Below are positions 1 through 7,781 of a stretch of 14,126 bases of DNA, piece after piece. The notes under the pieces are model-generated. The model was not told where the DNA came from, did no database searches, and saw nothing but the letters and a program-made list of their open reading frames with translations. The position numbers were made by a program, and so were the translations under genes. This stretch comes from RGIG1828 sp045546535 (GTDB taxonomy: Bacteria > Bacillota > Clostridia > UMGS1810): contig JAZQDA010000092.1 of NCBI GenBank assembly GCA_045546535.1, forward strand, positions 1-14,126. The letters are read 5' to 3'. Each line of letters starts with the position of its first letter. Position 1 is the stretch's first letter.

Positions 1-408
1 TGAATACATTCTTAAAAGGTCACCAGCAAAAAGAGCGGCTTCGTCTCCGCCTGTTCCGCCCCTTATTTCTACAATAACGTTTTTATCATCGTTGGGGTCT
101 TTGGGCAGAAGCAGAATTTTCATTTCTTCGCAAATATTTTCTATCTGCTTTTTGCTCGAAGAAATTTCATCTTCTATCATATCTTTTTCATCTTTTGTAA
201 GTCCGTCTTCAGAAAGCATAATTTCTGCCTCTTCGATATTTTCAAGATAAGACTTATACTCTCTGTACTTTGTAACAATCGGAGTTATATCAGAATGCTC
301 TTTACAGAGTTTTCGCCATTGCTCCTGATCTGCAATTATATCAGGGTCTGCAATTTTTTGTTCAAGATCTGAAAATCTATCTTCTATAAATGACAATTTG
401 TCAAACAT
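1..408 (-). CDS. prfA: Peptide chain release factor 1 (RF1), N-terminal part, cut by window edge
   Basis: RF1 recognises UAA and UAG stop codons on the ribosome and triggers release of the finished protein. Only the first 136 codons lie here. Translation from the ATG at 408 gives MFDKLSFIEDRF, a helical N-terminal domain to about residue 100, then the conserved family stretch EIRGGTGGDEAALFAG (residues 115-130). The PxT-type anticodon loop and the GGQ catalytic loop are beyond the left edge, so RF1 rather than RF2 is inferred from the N-terminal pattern and from the absence of an RF2-type frameshift site near the start. The start is supported by the sequence GAGGTG on the minus strand about 5 bases before the ATG, and by a promoter upstream (472-499). 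It is on the same strand as recG but separated from it by 129 bases, with its own promoter, so it is probably transcribed separately or in addition to read-through. Confidence 0.95.
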   Translation of the reverse strand, partial: MFDKLSFIEDRFSDLEQKIADPDIIADQEQWRKLCKEHSDITPIVTKYREYKSYLENIEEAEIMLSEDGLTKDEKDMIEDEISSSKKQIENICEEMKILLLPKDPNDDKNVIVEIRGGTGGDEAALFAGDLLRMYS

Positions 409-471
409 AAAACACCTCAAAATACTGTTTTAAAAATTCTATGTGTTGTGATTATAAAAGCCCTCATATAC

Positions 472-499
472 AGTATACCACAATATATTGATATTTCAA
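472..499 (-). promoter_or_regulatory. Sigma-A type promoter for prfA
   Basis: On the minus strand the sequence reads TTGAAA (complement of 494-499), a 16-bp spacer, then TATACT (complement of 472-477). The predicted start of transcription is near 465, giving a leader of about 57 nt before the prfA ATG at 408. The rest of the 409-537 gap is AT-rich. The short imperfect dyad just downstream of recG is not followed by a T-run, so no convincing terminator separates recG from prfA. Confidence 0.6.
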
Positions 500-537
500 G
501 ACTTTTTGATAAATATTAACACTGCTGTAATATATTT

Positions 538-2607
538 CTAGTTAAATATATTATCTGTTCCAAAATTTTCAAAAAGCGTTTCAATTCTTGCCTTTAACGC
601 TGTATGTTCCTCAGTTTTCAGCATAGGGTCATTTTGAATGATTTCTGATGCACAACTTACTGCCTCTTGCATAATCTCGGCATCAGAAAAAAGATTTGCA
701 ACTTTGAGTTCGGGAATGCCGTGCTGACGGGTGCCGAAAAACTGTCCGCTTCCGCGAAGTTCAAGGTCTTTTCTTGAAATTTCAAATCCGTCATTTGTTT
801 CGGTCATAATTTTCATTCGTTCTTTTGTATTATCTGAATCTGCATCTGAAACCAATATACAATAAGATTTATCTTCTCCTCTGCCTACCCTGCCTCTTAA
901 CTGATGAAGTTGGGAAAGTCCGAACCTTTCGGCGTTTTCTATGAGCATTACTGTAGCATTTTGAACATCAACCCCTACTTCAATAACTGTGGTCGAAACA
1001 AGTACGCTTATTTCATTATCTTTAAAGCGTTTCATAATTTCTTCTTTTTCATCTGCTTTCATTCTGCCGTGAACACATTCAACAGAAATACCACGCAGTG
1101 CGCCGTTTTTTAAGTTTTCTACAGTTTCTTCAACAGATGATGCTTCAATTAAATCAGATTCTTCAACAAGAGGACAAACTATGTAACACTGATGTCCTTC
1201 GTCTACCTGTTTCCTTACAAAATTGTATGCTCTCTCTTTTAACTTACTATTTATATAGTAAGTTTCTGTTACCTGTCTGCCTTTAGGCAAAGTTTTTATA
1301 ACTGAAATATCAAGGTCGCCGTAAAGAATAAGAGAAAGTGTACGGGGAATTGGTGTTGCACTCATAACGAGAGTGTGGGAATATGTGCCTTTTGAAGATA
1401 AGAACGCTCTCTGATTAACGCCGAAACGATGCTGTTCATCTATTACGCATAATGCAAGATCAGGTACGGTTACATTATCCTGAATAAGTGCGTGTGTCCC
1501 CACTATGACATCGTATAATCCGCCTTTTATTTCCTCAGTAAGTTTTGATTTTTGTTTTACAGATGATGTTAAAAGTGCGATACGGATATTTTCAGGAAGA
1601 AGATTTTTGAGTGTTTTATAGTGCTGATTTGCAAGTATTTCAGTCGGTGCCATAAACACAGACTTATATCCACCTTTAGCGGCTGCATACATCGCTGATG
1701 CTGCAACTACAGTTTTACCGCAGCCAACATCGCCCTGAATGAGTCTGTTCATAGGTTTGCCTTTTTTCATATCGGCACAAATATCATTTATGGCGTATTT
1801 CTGTCCGTCTGTAAGTTCAAACGGAAGAGAATGTGCAAATTCTCTTATAGCAGATGTTCCATTTATTATGATACCCTCTTTTTCCGTGCGTCTTTCTTTG
1901 AGTGAAGAAAGTGCAAGGCTCAGAACAAAAAGTTCCTCAAAAGCAAACCTTGTGTGTGCTTTTGAGAGACTTTGCATATCGAATGGACGGTGCATAGCAA
2001 GTGTAGCATCATAAAGAGAGAGCAGATTGTGATTTTTTATAATTCTATCTGGCATAAAATCATATAAATCATTTATGTTTTCAAGTGCATTATATACCGT
2101 ATCGGCTATTATTTTGGAACTGATGCCTGATGTAGCACGGTAGACAGGCACTATTGCACCTGTATATTTTTGATTTTCCATGTCTTCCATATAACGCATT
2201 TCAAACTCTTTTTTTCCGCCCTGAAGTGATAACAACCCATAAATAGCGTAGGTATGTCCTGAAAGAATTTTGGGTTTTGAAAAAGGTGCGCAAAACCATT
2301 TTACAACTATATTTGACTCCCCGTCTGTTACATATAGTAAAAAGAGTGAAAGTTTTGGTTTTAGGCGTCTTTCTACTATCGGTTTTAAAGGTCGGACCTT
2401 TATACAACAAAGTTCCCCGGGATTTAATTCAGATATTTTACGAAAACCTCTTCGGTCATCATAATTTGACGGAAAATAGTTTATAAGGTCCTCTACAGTA
2501 TTAATACCAAGGCGCGAAAAAAGACCCGCTTTTTTAGGACCTACTCCTTTTAAAACAGTGATTGGCGATTTTAAATATTCGGTTTGGTTAGATTTTTGTA
2601 TAGCCAT
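538..2607 (-). CDS. recG: ATP-dependent DNA helicase RecG (689 aa)
   Basis: RecG is a superfamily 2 DNA translocase that remodels stalled replication forks and Holliday junctions. Residues 1-150 are the wedge/OB-fold region, with the helix-hairpin-helix-like LKGVGPKKA near 19-27. The helicase core follows: Walker A GDVGCGKT (292-299), DEQHRFG box (390-396), SATPIPRT (416-423), TTVIEVGVDV (539-548) and QLRGRVGRG (569-577). The C-terminal TRG region is present (GQFFGTRQHGIPEL, 621-634). The length is normal for the family. I start at the ATG at 2607 (MAIQKSNQ), because minus-strand GAGG lies 6 bases upstream and the protein then begins like other RecGs. The reading frame is open for 21 more codons, but that extension would run through a perfect hairpin and reach the preceding stop codon. 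It is the last gene of the five-gene operon, 55 bp after fakA. Confidence 0.97.
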   Translation of the reverse strand: MAIQKSNQTEYLKSPITVLKGVGPKKAGLFSRLGINTVEDLINYFPSNYDDRRGFRKISELNPGELCCIKVRPLKPIVERRLKPKLSLFLLYVTDGESNIVVKWFCAPFSKPKILSGHTYAIYGLLSLQGGKKEFEMRYMEDMENQKYTGAIVPVYRATSGISSKIIADTVYNALENINDLYDFMPDRIIKNHNLLSLYDATLAMHRPFDMQSLSKAHTRFAFEELFVLSLALSSLKERRTEKEGIIINGTSAIREFAHSLPFELTDGQKYAINDICADMKKGKPMNRLIQGDVGCGKTVVAASAMYAAAKGGYKSVFMAPTEILANQHYKTLKNLLPENIRIALLTSSVKQKSKLTEEIKGGLYDVIVGTHALIQDNVTVPDLALCVIDEQHRFGVNQRAFLSSKGTYSHTLVMSATPIPRTLSLILYGDLDISVIKTLPKGRQVTETYYINSKLKERAYNFVRKQVDEGHQCYIVCPLVEESDLIEASSVEETVENLKNGALRGISVECVHGRMKADEKEEIMKRFKDNEISVLVSTTVIEVGVDVQNATVMLIENAERFGLSQLHQLRGRVGRGEDKSYCILVSDADSDNTKERMKIMTETNDGFEISRKDLELRGSGQFFGTRQHGIPELKVANLFSDAEIMQEAVSCASEIIQNDPMLKTEEHTALKARIETLFENFGTDNIFN

Positions 2608-2626
2608 AATAAACCTCATATTATGC

Positions 2627-2656
2627 AAGAAGATGCCGTGAAAATGGCATCTTCTT
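2627..2656. other. Perfect inverted repeat (RNA hairpin) between fakA and recG
   Basis: AAGAAGATGCC (2627-2637) and GGCATCTTCTT (2646-2656) are exact inverse complements with 8 bases between them. Read on the plus strand, a G-T and a T-A pair can extend the stem to 13 pairs and close a GAAA tetraloop. In the direction of the operon (minus) it begins 6 nt after the fakA stop and ends 9 nt before the recG ribosome binding site. No T-run follows it on the minus strand, so it is not a standard terminator for fakA. On the plus strand it is followed by ATAATTTTATT, so it could end antisense transcripts. It could also be an mRNA processing or stability element that sets recG level relative to fakA. 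Confidence 0.6.
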
Positions 2657-2662
2657 ATAATT

Positions 2663-4288
2663 TTATTCAACTGATATCAGATAGTGATAAACAGGTTGAG
2701 AACCTGCGTTGAGCATAACATCACAACTGGGGTATTTATCTTCTATTATTTCCGCTAAGATTTCAGCATCATCTTCGCTGACATTTTCGCCGTAGAAAAT
2801 AGATATTACCGCAGAGTCTTCGTCTGCCATAATTTCTATTGCTTTTATTGCAGCAGTCTGCACACTTTCGGAAGATGCTTTGATTTTGCCGTCAACAATA
2901 CTTAGGTATTGGCCATCTTTTATTTCAATACCGTCAACAGATGTATCCCTTACGGCATTGGTAATCTGTGCACTTTTTACGCAGGAAATAACATCTTCAA
3001 ACATAGAAATGTTGGTTTCGGCATCTGATTGTTCATCAAAGACAAGCATACAACTCATTGACTGTGTTACGGCTTTCGTGGGTATTACTATAACATTATC
3101 ACCGCAAATTGATGCTGCCTGCTGGGCAGACATTATAACATTTGAGTTATTGGGGAAAACAAAAATTGTTTCTGCATTGAGTTTTTCAATGGCGCTTATT
3201 ATATCTTCAGTGCTTGGGTTCATTGTCTGTCCGCCCTCGATGATTTCGTTTACGCCGAGTTCTTTAAGCATTGAAACTATTCCCTCGCCCACCGCAACTG
3301 ACACAAAAGCAAATTTACTTTTGGGAATTTCTTCTTTCTTTGGACTTTGTGAAGATTTTGCATTAATTATTTCACTGTGCTGAAGTTTCATATTTTCAAT
3401 CTTCACGCTCGAGAGCGAACCGATTTTAAGTGCTTCGCAAAGCACAACATCAGGCTCATTTGTATGAATATGAACTTTTACAATATCATCATCGTCAACT
3501 ATTACCATACTGTCGCCGATTTTTTCAATAATTGTTTTGAATTTGAAGGCAGACTTACCCTTTTCGCTTTTTTCTATGATACATTCGGTGCAGTATGCAA
3601 AACGGATATTTTCTTCTTGGGTTTGTGTTATCTTTTCCGGTGCGTCATCTACTTCAAGAAGTTTTACAATCTCATTTTTGGAAATATAGTAATGCATTCC
3701 CTCAATGATATACATAAGACCCTGTCCACCTGCATCGACAACCCCTGCCTGTTTGAGTTTAGGCAAAAGTTCGGGAGTACGGGAAAGTGCCTTATTACCT
3801 GCATCGGTTACAAGTGCAAAAAATGACTCAAAATCTTCTACTTCCTGAGAGTATTTAACTGCACATTCGCTCATTTCACGGGCAACTGTGAGAATTGTAC
3901 CCTCTGTAGGTTTCATAACTGCACGATATGCACAGTCGGTTGCAGTTTTAAACGCTTTGGCGAAAAGTGCAACATCTGATGTAGTTGCACCTGAAAAAGC
4001 CTTTTTGAAGCCTCTCATTAACTGTGAAAGTATTACGCCTGAATTTCCTCTTGCTCCGCGCAGAGTATCATTAGCAAGAGATGTCGCTACATCGGAAACA
4101 GACAGATCCGCTGCAGATTTAATCCCTGCTACACAGGCTTTCATTGTCATAGACATATTTGTTCCGGTATCACCGTCGGGAACCGGGAAAACATTCATAT
4201 CGTCAACCTTTTGTTTGTTGTTTATCAGGTTGTTGGCACCGGATATGAGCATATCCACAAAAATCCGGGCATTGATTTCTCTGATCAT
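2663..4288 (-). CDS. fakA: Fatty acid kinase catalytic subunit FakA (YloV, DAK2-domain protein, 541 aa)
   Basis: FakA phosphorylates fatty acids carried by a separate FakB (DegV-family) protein. The acyl-phosphate then feeds PlsX/PlsY phospholipid synthesis. The N-terminal DhaL/DAK2 kinase domain (about 1-205) has the Mg-ATP motif PVPDGDTGTNM (35-45; Asp38 and Asp40), GARGNSGVILSQ (78-89), and PTEGTIL then DAGGQG (127-133, 185-190). The middle domain has CTEC (233-236) and KVHIHTNEP (271-279), matching the Cys/His metal site known in staphylococcal FakA. The C-terminal DegV-like domain (about 325-541) contains FVFPNNSNV and NAGSQPVYHYLISVE. The start at 4288 (MIREINAR) is chosen because AGGAG lies just upstream. 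The longer frame would overlap the Asp23 gene. The gap to that gene is 4 bases, so the two are translationally close. No FakB is in the window. Confidence 0.93.
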   Translation of the reverse strand: MIREINARIFVDMLISGANNLINNKQKVDDMNVFPVPDGDTGTNMSMTMKACVAGIKSAADLSVSDVATSLANDTLRGARGNSGVILSQLMRGFKKAFSGATTSDVALFAKAFKTATDCAYRAVMKPTEGTILTVAREMSECAVKYSQEVEDFESFFALVTDAGNKALSRTPELLPKLKQAGVVDAGGQGLMYIIEGMHYYISKNEIVKLLEVDDAPEKITQTQEENIRFAYCTECIIEKSEKGKSAFKFKTIIEKIGDSMVIVDDDDIVKVHIHTNEPDVVLCEALKIGSLSSVKIENMKLQHSEIINAKSSQSPKKEEIPKSKFAFVSVAVGEGIVSMLKELGVNEIIEGGQTMNPSTEDIISAIEKLNAETIFVFPNNSNVIMSAQQAASICGDNVIVIPTKAVTQSMSCMLVFDEQSDAETNISMFEDVISCVKSAQITNAVRDTSVDGIEIKDGQYLSIVDGKIKASSESVQTAAIKAIEIMADEDSAVISIFYGENVSEDDAEILAEIIEDKYPSCDVMLNAGSQPVYHYLISVE

Positions 4289-4292
4289 TTGC

Positions 4293-4664
4293 TCACTCCT
4301 GTTCTTCTCCGACTCTGAATCCTTCAACACATACATTAACACGCTCAACATCAAGTCCTGTCATATGACTCACCTGATATTTTACATTTTTAATTATACT
4401 TTTTCCTATTACATTGATATTGAGTCCATACTGTATAATTGTATGAATATCAATAGAAATTGTATTATCATCTGATATACTTACTTTTATTCCTTTGGTT
4501 ATATTTTCTCTCTTTAAAAGACTTGCAACTGAATCTGTTTTCGAACGGTATGCCATACCTACTACACCATATGACATTGTTGCAGCATAACCTGCTATTG
4601 TGGCTATAACTTCTGAATCAATTTCCACATTTCCTTTTGCAAATTCAAACTGTGCATTAGCCAT
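4293..4664 (-). CDS. Asp23/Gls24 family protein (YloU-like, 123 aa)
   Basis: This is a small soluble protein of the Asp23 (alkaline shock protein) family. Members in Gram-positive bacteria associate with the membrane or envelope; the exact biochemical role is unclear. The pattern fits the domain: GNVEIDSEVIATIAGYAAT (11-29), GVVGMA (33-38), then alternating strands IKVSISDDNTISIDIHTIIQYG (59-80) and a C-terminal VERVNVCVEGFRV. The start at 4664 (MANAQFEF) is preferred over an ATG 9 bases earlier, since that one overlaps the AAAGGA ribosome binding site. The first 8 bases (ATGGCTAA) overlap the end and stop codon of the upstream ATPase gene, suggesting translational coupling. The yloU-fakA order is a widespread conserved arrangement in Bacillota. 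Confidence 0.9.
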   Translation of the reverse strand: MANAQFEFAKGNVEIDSEVIATIAGYAATMSYGVVGMAYRSKTDSVASLLKRENITKGIKVSISDDNTISIDIHTIIQYGLNINVIGKSIIKNVKYQVSHMTGLDVERVNVCVEGFRVGEEQE

Positions 4665-6486
4665 TGTTATCATCCTTTCTTAAAGAAATAAGAGATACGT
4701 TCCCGCTGGTTTCTGGGATATTAGTTTCTCTGCTTCTGCAAGTACACAGAAAAACCTGACCGTAACTTGAAAATTCACGGAGTGCATTCATCATCTTAGT
4801 GCATCTTTCATCATCAAAAGTTGCAAGTACATCATCAAAAAACACGGGTGTCGGCTCCTTTTTCGAAAGACGGGAAGAAACCGCCATACGAAGTGCAAGA
4901 TAAACAAGAGCCTGTGTACCTTTACTTAAATATGCAACATCTTTATACTCATTATCAATTCTGACAGATGTTTCAAATTTTTCATTCGTTATAAGGTCTT
5001 GGCAGGAATCAGGTGAAACACGGGAAAGAAGTGACAGAGCATCTCTGCAAAGACGCGGTGCAAACTCATCCCTTGTTTTTGCAAACGCAGTATCCAAAAT
5101 AAGCATCGCTGTATGGTAAATCTCGAGTCTTTCATTTACTTCGCCTATTTTTTCTTCTATGTTGCGTATACTGCTCTGGTATGCCTGAGCCATTTGATAA
5201 AGGTCTGCCAGACGCTCTGTAAGAGAAGAAAGCCTTATATTTATTGCTTTCAATTCGTCCGAGCATTTTTCCCTTCTTAGTATTATACCATTTAATTCAT
5301 CTGTTGTAAAGGAATTTGTTTGCTCTGTTTCTATTTTGTTTTCTGTTATATCAGGGTGCTCACTGTTAAAACGGGTTACGGAGGCAGATATATCTTCAAG
5401 TCTGTTTTGGGAAATCTCAATCTGACGCTCTATTGCAGACTTAAGAGCAGTTGCAGGGGTTTGCAAAGCAGGTCTTTTTTCTTTATTTTTTTTGTCCGAC
5501 AAAGCGGTATATAAAAGACCGACTATTCCAGATAAAAGAAGAACGGGGGAAATAAAGATACCGAAATCGAAAATAAGGAAAAATGCAGAGAGAAAAATCA
5601 TAGAAGAGTATGATATTATTTTAGGAACTTTTCTGTCGCTGCTCTTTTGTGCGGGTTTTATCTCTTCTGTATCGATTGAAGAAAGTTGTGATTTTAAAGT
5701 TTCAAGATTTTCTTTTTCCTGAGTCTTTGCCGATAAAAGTTTTTCGTATTGGATAGTAAGATTTTTGAAATCAGCATTTTTAATATCGTTTTCAAGTTGT
5801 CCGAATTCTCTTGAAAGATTTTCTTTCTTCCTGCTAAAAAAGTCTATATCCTTTTCTGTTTCCGCTTGTTCTTTTAATGTGCTTACAAGTTTTGACTGTT
5901 GTTCATTATACTCTCTTGTAAGAACCGTCAGAACAGACGAACTCCTTTTTGGAGATGAAAGAGAAAGTATTTTTTCTTCAAGAATATTTTTTACTCTTGT
6001 ATATGACGCATTTTCTGTGCCCGAATTTGAAAGCATAGACAAGATGTCATCATCTGATTCTGTTACAGAAAATATGTCAGTTACAAAACACGAATCTGAA
6101 AACGCTTTTTCCCCTACCGAAAAAAAGTGTCTGCCGGGATCTGTGATATTTAAATCTCTGCCTGTTGAAAGTTCTCTCACTTCAAGTTTTTTTGCTCCGT
6201 TTTTTGCACCTTCCGAGCGATATATTATATATTTTTTTCCACCATAAGTAAATTCTATACTGCCGCTCATCTGCATACCGTTCCAGGGCATATATTTTTC
6301 TTTGAACGACATTTCGCCTTTGCTCTTTTTAACTTTTGTACCGTAAAATATAAATTTTATGAAGGCAAGAAGTGTACTTTTTCCGCTCTCATTTGGTGCA
6401 TAGATGATATTTAACCCATCTTTAAGCGAAAAGGTTATATCTGACAGTTTGCCGAAATTATTTATACAGATTTTGTCAATTCTCAT
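4657..6486 (-). CDS. SMC/SbcC/YhaN-like ATPase with coiled coil and membrane hairpin (609 aa)
   Basis: This is an ABC-type coiled-coil ATPase of the RecF/RecN/SbcC class. It has a RecF-like N-terminus (INNFGKLSDITF, 8-19), Walker A APNESGKST (30-38), two coiled-coil arms (about 165-275 and 345-460), an ABC signature-like LSKGTQALVYLALRM (520-534), and Walker B PVFFDDVLATFDD (547-559). Between the arms, residues 290-328 are strongly hydrophobic (ISYSSMIFLSAFFLIFDFGI and a second stretch), predicting two membrane passes at the coiled-coil tip, where SbcC or Rad50 have a zinc hook. At 609 aa it is shorter than the roughly 960-aa B. subtilis YhaN. It starts at the ATG of an ATGA overlap with the phosphoesterase gene (6483-6486), so the pair is almost certainly co-translated and likely forms an SbcCD-like nuclease/ATPase complex. 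The substrate is not shown by the sequence. Confidence 0.85.
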   Translation of the reverse strand: MRIDKICINNFGKLSDITFSLKDGLNIIYAPNESGKSTLLAFIKFIFYGTKVKKSKGEMSFKEKYMPWNGMQMSGSIEFTYGGKKYIIYRSEGAKNGAKKLEVRELSTGRDLNITDPGRHFFSVGEKAFSDSCFVTDIFSVTESDDDILSMLSNSGTENASYTRVKNILEEKILSLSSPKRSSSVLTVLTREYNEQQSKLVSTLKEQAETEKDIDFFSRKKENLSREFGQLENDIKNADFKNLTIQYEKLLSAKTQEKENLETLKSQLSSIDTEEIKPAQKSSDRKVPKIISYSSMIFLSAFFLIFDFGIFISPVLLLSGIVGLLYTALSDKKNKEKRPALQTPATALKSAIERQIEISQNRLEDISASVTRFNSEHPDITENKIETEQTNSFTTDELNGIILRREKCSDELKAINIRLSSLTERLADLYQMAQAYQSSIRNIEEKIGEVNERLEIYHTAMLILDTAFAKTRDEFAPRLCRDALSLLSRVSPDSCQDLITNEKFETSVRIDNEYKDVAYLSKGTQALVYLALRMAVSSRLSKKEPTPVFFDDVLATFDDERCTKMMNALREFSSYGQVFLCTCRSRETNIPETSGNVSLISLRKDDNNG

Positions 6487-7577
6487 ACTGTGCCCCCTTT
6501 CTCATCGAAAAGGTCCGAAAGAAGAGAAAACGCCTTGGTGTAAAGGTCTTTTTTGCATTCATCACTTTGTATCATAGAAAGTGTTTCCCTTGCGCACTGC
6601 CCTTTTAAGGTGGGTTCTTCCGAGTATTCGTCAAGGCTTACCGAAACAGTTGAAGAGTCAACAATTACTGTATAAAACGCATCAGAAAAAGAGACAAGAG
6701 AATCAGTTGGAAGAACTGAACTTATCTTATTTTTCCCTTTTAGTATTATGCGGTAAATATTATCTTTTTGCAGGGTTGATGATGTAATTTCAGATGCAAG
6801 GGCAGAAAAACTTGTTATATCTGAGATATCAATTTCTTTTTCTATATATTTTCTCTTCGAAAAAGGCATAAACGAAAGGTTTACATGTCCTTTTTCTACG
6901 GTGCCTTTGATATATCCTTTTTCACCTGTTTCATCAAAACCTCTCGGTTCAGGCGTTCCTGGATAAGCATAACTGAGTGTACCCGACTTCATAATGCCTG
7001 AATGTGTATGTACATGTCCGAGAGCAAGATAATCAAAGCCTGATTTTTCAAACAAAGATACTGAGACGGGATTATATGAAGACGCATCATTTATTTCGCC
7101 GTGAAGACACATTATGTTTATATAAGTTTCATCACAAGGAAGCACATCTGAAATAAGCGGGGAAGTATGATATTGATTTGAAAAAGACATACCCCAGACA
7201 CATACTCCAAGTTTATCAATCACTACTTTTTCAGGTGTTTCATAGCCGAAAATGTAAAGGTTATCAGGGCAGTTTTGCACACAGTAATCTATTACGGGAC
7301 TAATGTATGGGTCGTGATTTCCGCACGAATAAAAAAAGCGGGTGTCAGGACACGAGGCTATTGCGTCAAGTACCATTTCCGCGATGTGAGTATGAGTATT
7401 GGGCGAATCAAAAATATCACCTGTCATAAGCACTAGGTCATATTTACTGCATGATTTTAAGATATTTATCGTGGTATGCTCAATTTCGTGCGTACGAATC
7501 ATATTTTTTTCAGCCGAAAATTGAGATACTGATGTGCCGAGATGTGTGTCTGAAATATGCAAAATACTGACTGACAT
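6483..7577 (-). CDS. SbcD/YhaO-like metallophosphoesterase, putative DNA repair nuclease (364 aa)
   Basis: A calcineurin-like metallophosphoesterase of the Mre11/SbcD/YhaO group, which cuts DNA ends with two bound metal ions. All core motifs are visible: DTH (10-12), TGDIFD (52-57), CGNHDP (85-90), LHGE (158-161) and GHVH (187-190), followed by the usual PGTPEPRGFDE (206-216). The last 120 residues form a less conserved capping and partner-binding region. I start at 7577 because AAGGAGGGG sits 7 bases before this ATG. The frame continues open for 44 codons upstream, but that stretch would cover the promoter. It is the first gene of the operon, and its stop overlaps the ATPase start by 4 bp. 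By analogy with SbcCD and YhaO/YhaN, the two products should work together. Confidence 0.9.
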   Translation of the reverse strand: MSVSILHISDTHLGTSVSQFSAEKNMIRTHEIEHTTINILKSCSKYDLVLMTGDIFDSPNTHTHIAEMVLDAIASCPDTRFFYSCGNHDPYISPVIDYCVQNCPDNLYIFGYETPEKVVIDKLGVCVWGMSFSNQYHTSPLISDVLPCDETYINIMCLHGEINDASSYNPVSVSLFEKSGFDYLALGHVHTHSGIMKSGTLSYAYPGTPEPRGFDETGEKGYIKGTVEKGHVNLSFMPFSKRKYIEKEIDISDITSFSALASEITSSTLQKDNIYRIILKGKNKISSVLPTDSLVSFSDAFYTVIVDSSTVSVSLDEYSEEPTLKGQCARETLSMIQSDECKKDLYTKAFSLLSDLFDEKGGTV

Positions 7578-7650
7578 ATACTCCCCTCCTTTATGCATCG
7601 CAAGGCCTTTTTTACACTGCCAATTGTTAAATATTATATATGTAATATTT

Positions 7651-7679
7651 ATTTTAGCATCAGATAAGGTAAAAGTCAA
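7651..7679 (-). promoter_or_regulatory. Leftward sigma-A promoter of the phosphoesterase-ATPase-asp23-fakA-recG operon
   Basis: On the minus strand TTGACT (complement of 7674-7679) is followed by a 17-bp spacer and TAAAAT (complement of 7651-7656). The predicted start of transcription is near 7644, about 67 nt before the phosphoesterase ATG at 7577. It is the only strong promoter I see for the operon that runs to 538. Confidence 0.75.
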
Positions 7680-7703
7680 TAAAACAGCCTTTGAATTATT
7701 GAC
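7675..7703. repeat. 8-bp inverted repeat embracing the two divergent -35 boxes (possible operator)
   Basis: GTCAATAA (7675-7682) and TTATTGAC (7696-7703) are exact inverse complements separated by 13 bp. Each arm contains most of a -35 box of one of the divergent promoters. Five of the eight matching bases are explained by both promoters having TTGAC, so the extra symmetry is only three base pairs. A shared regulator binding here is possible but not shown. Confidence 0.35.
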
Positions 7704-7727
7704 ACGCAAGGGGTATTTTGTTATAAT
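7699..7727 (+). promoter_or_regulatory. Rightward consensus sigma-A promoter of the fusion gene
   Basis: TTGACA (7699-7704), exactly 17 bp, then TATAAT (7722-7727): both hexamers match the sigma-A consensus perfectly. The predicted start is near 7734, leaving a leader of about 48 nt with an AAAGGA ribosome binding site (7767-7772) 9 bases before the ATG at 7782. Strong constitutive transcription is expected unless a repressor acts here. Confidence 0.85.
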
Positions 7728-7781
7728 TTAATTTATTATTATGCTATTTTGTGTAATGTAACAAAGAAAGGATGATTTGGT

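Noticed and set aside
513..533. Dyad downstream of recG as an intrinsic terminator
   Set aside because: The stem is AT-rich and interrupted, and no T-run follows it on the minus strand.
2608..2670. 21-codon N-terminal extension of RecG up to an ATG at 2670
   Set aside because: It would be encoded by the hairpin region, overlaps the end of fakA, and the ATG at 2607 has the proper ribosome binding site and family-like start.
3888..4475. 195-codon plus-strand frame opposite fakA and asp23
   Set aside because: It is the antisense shadow of two well-supported genes, has no ribosome binding site or promoter, and its translation matches no recognisable pattern. The same applies to the plus-strand frames at 2880-3383, 3377-3826 and 5765-6247.
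7578..7709. 44-codon N-terminal extension of the phosphoesterase
   Set aside because: It covers the leftward promoter and the Shine-Dalgarno region, and the metallophosphoesterase fold begins at the ATG at 7577.
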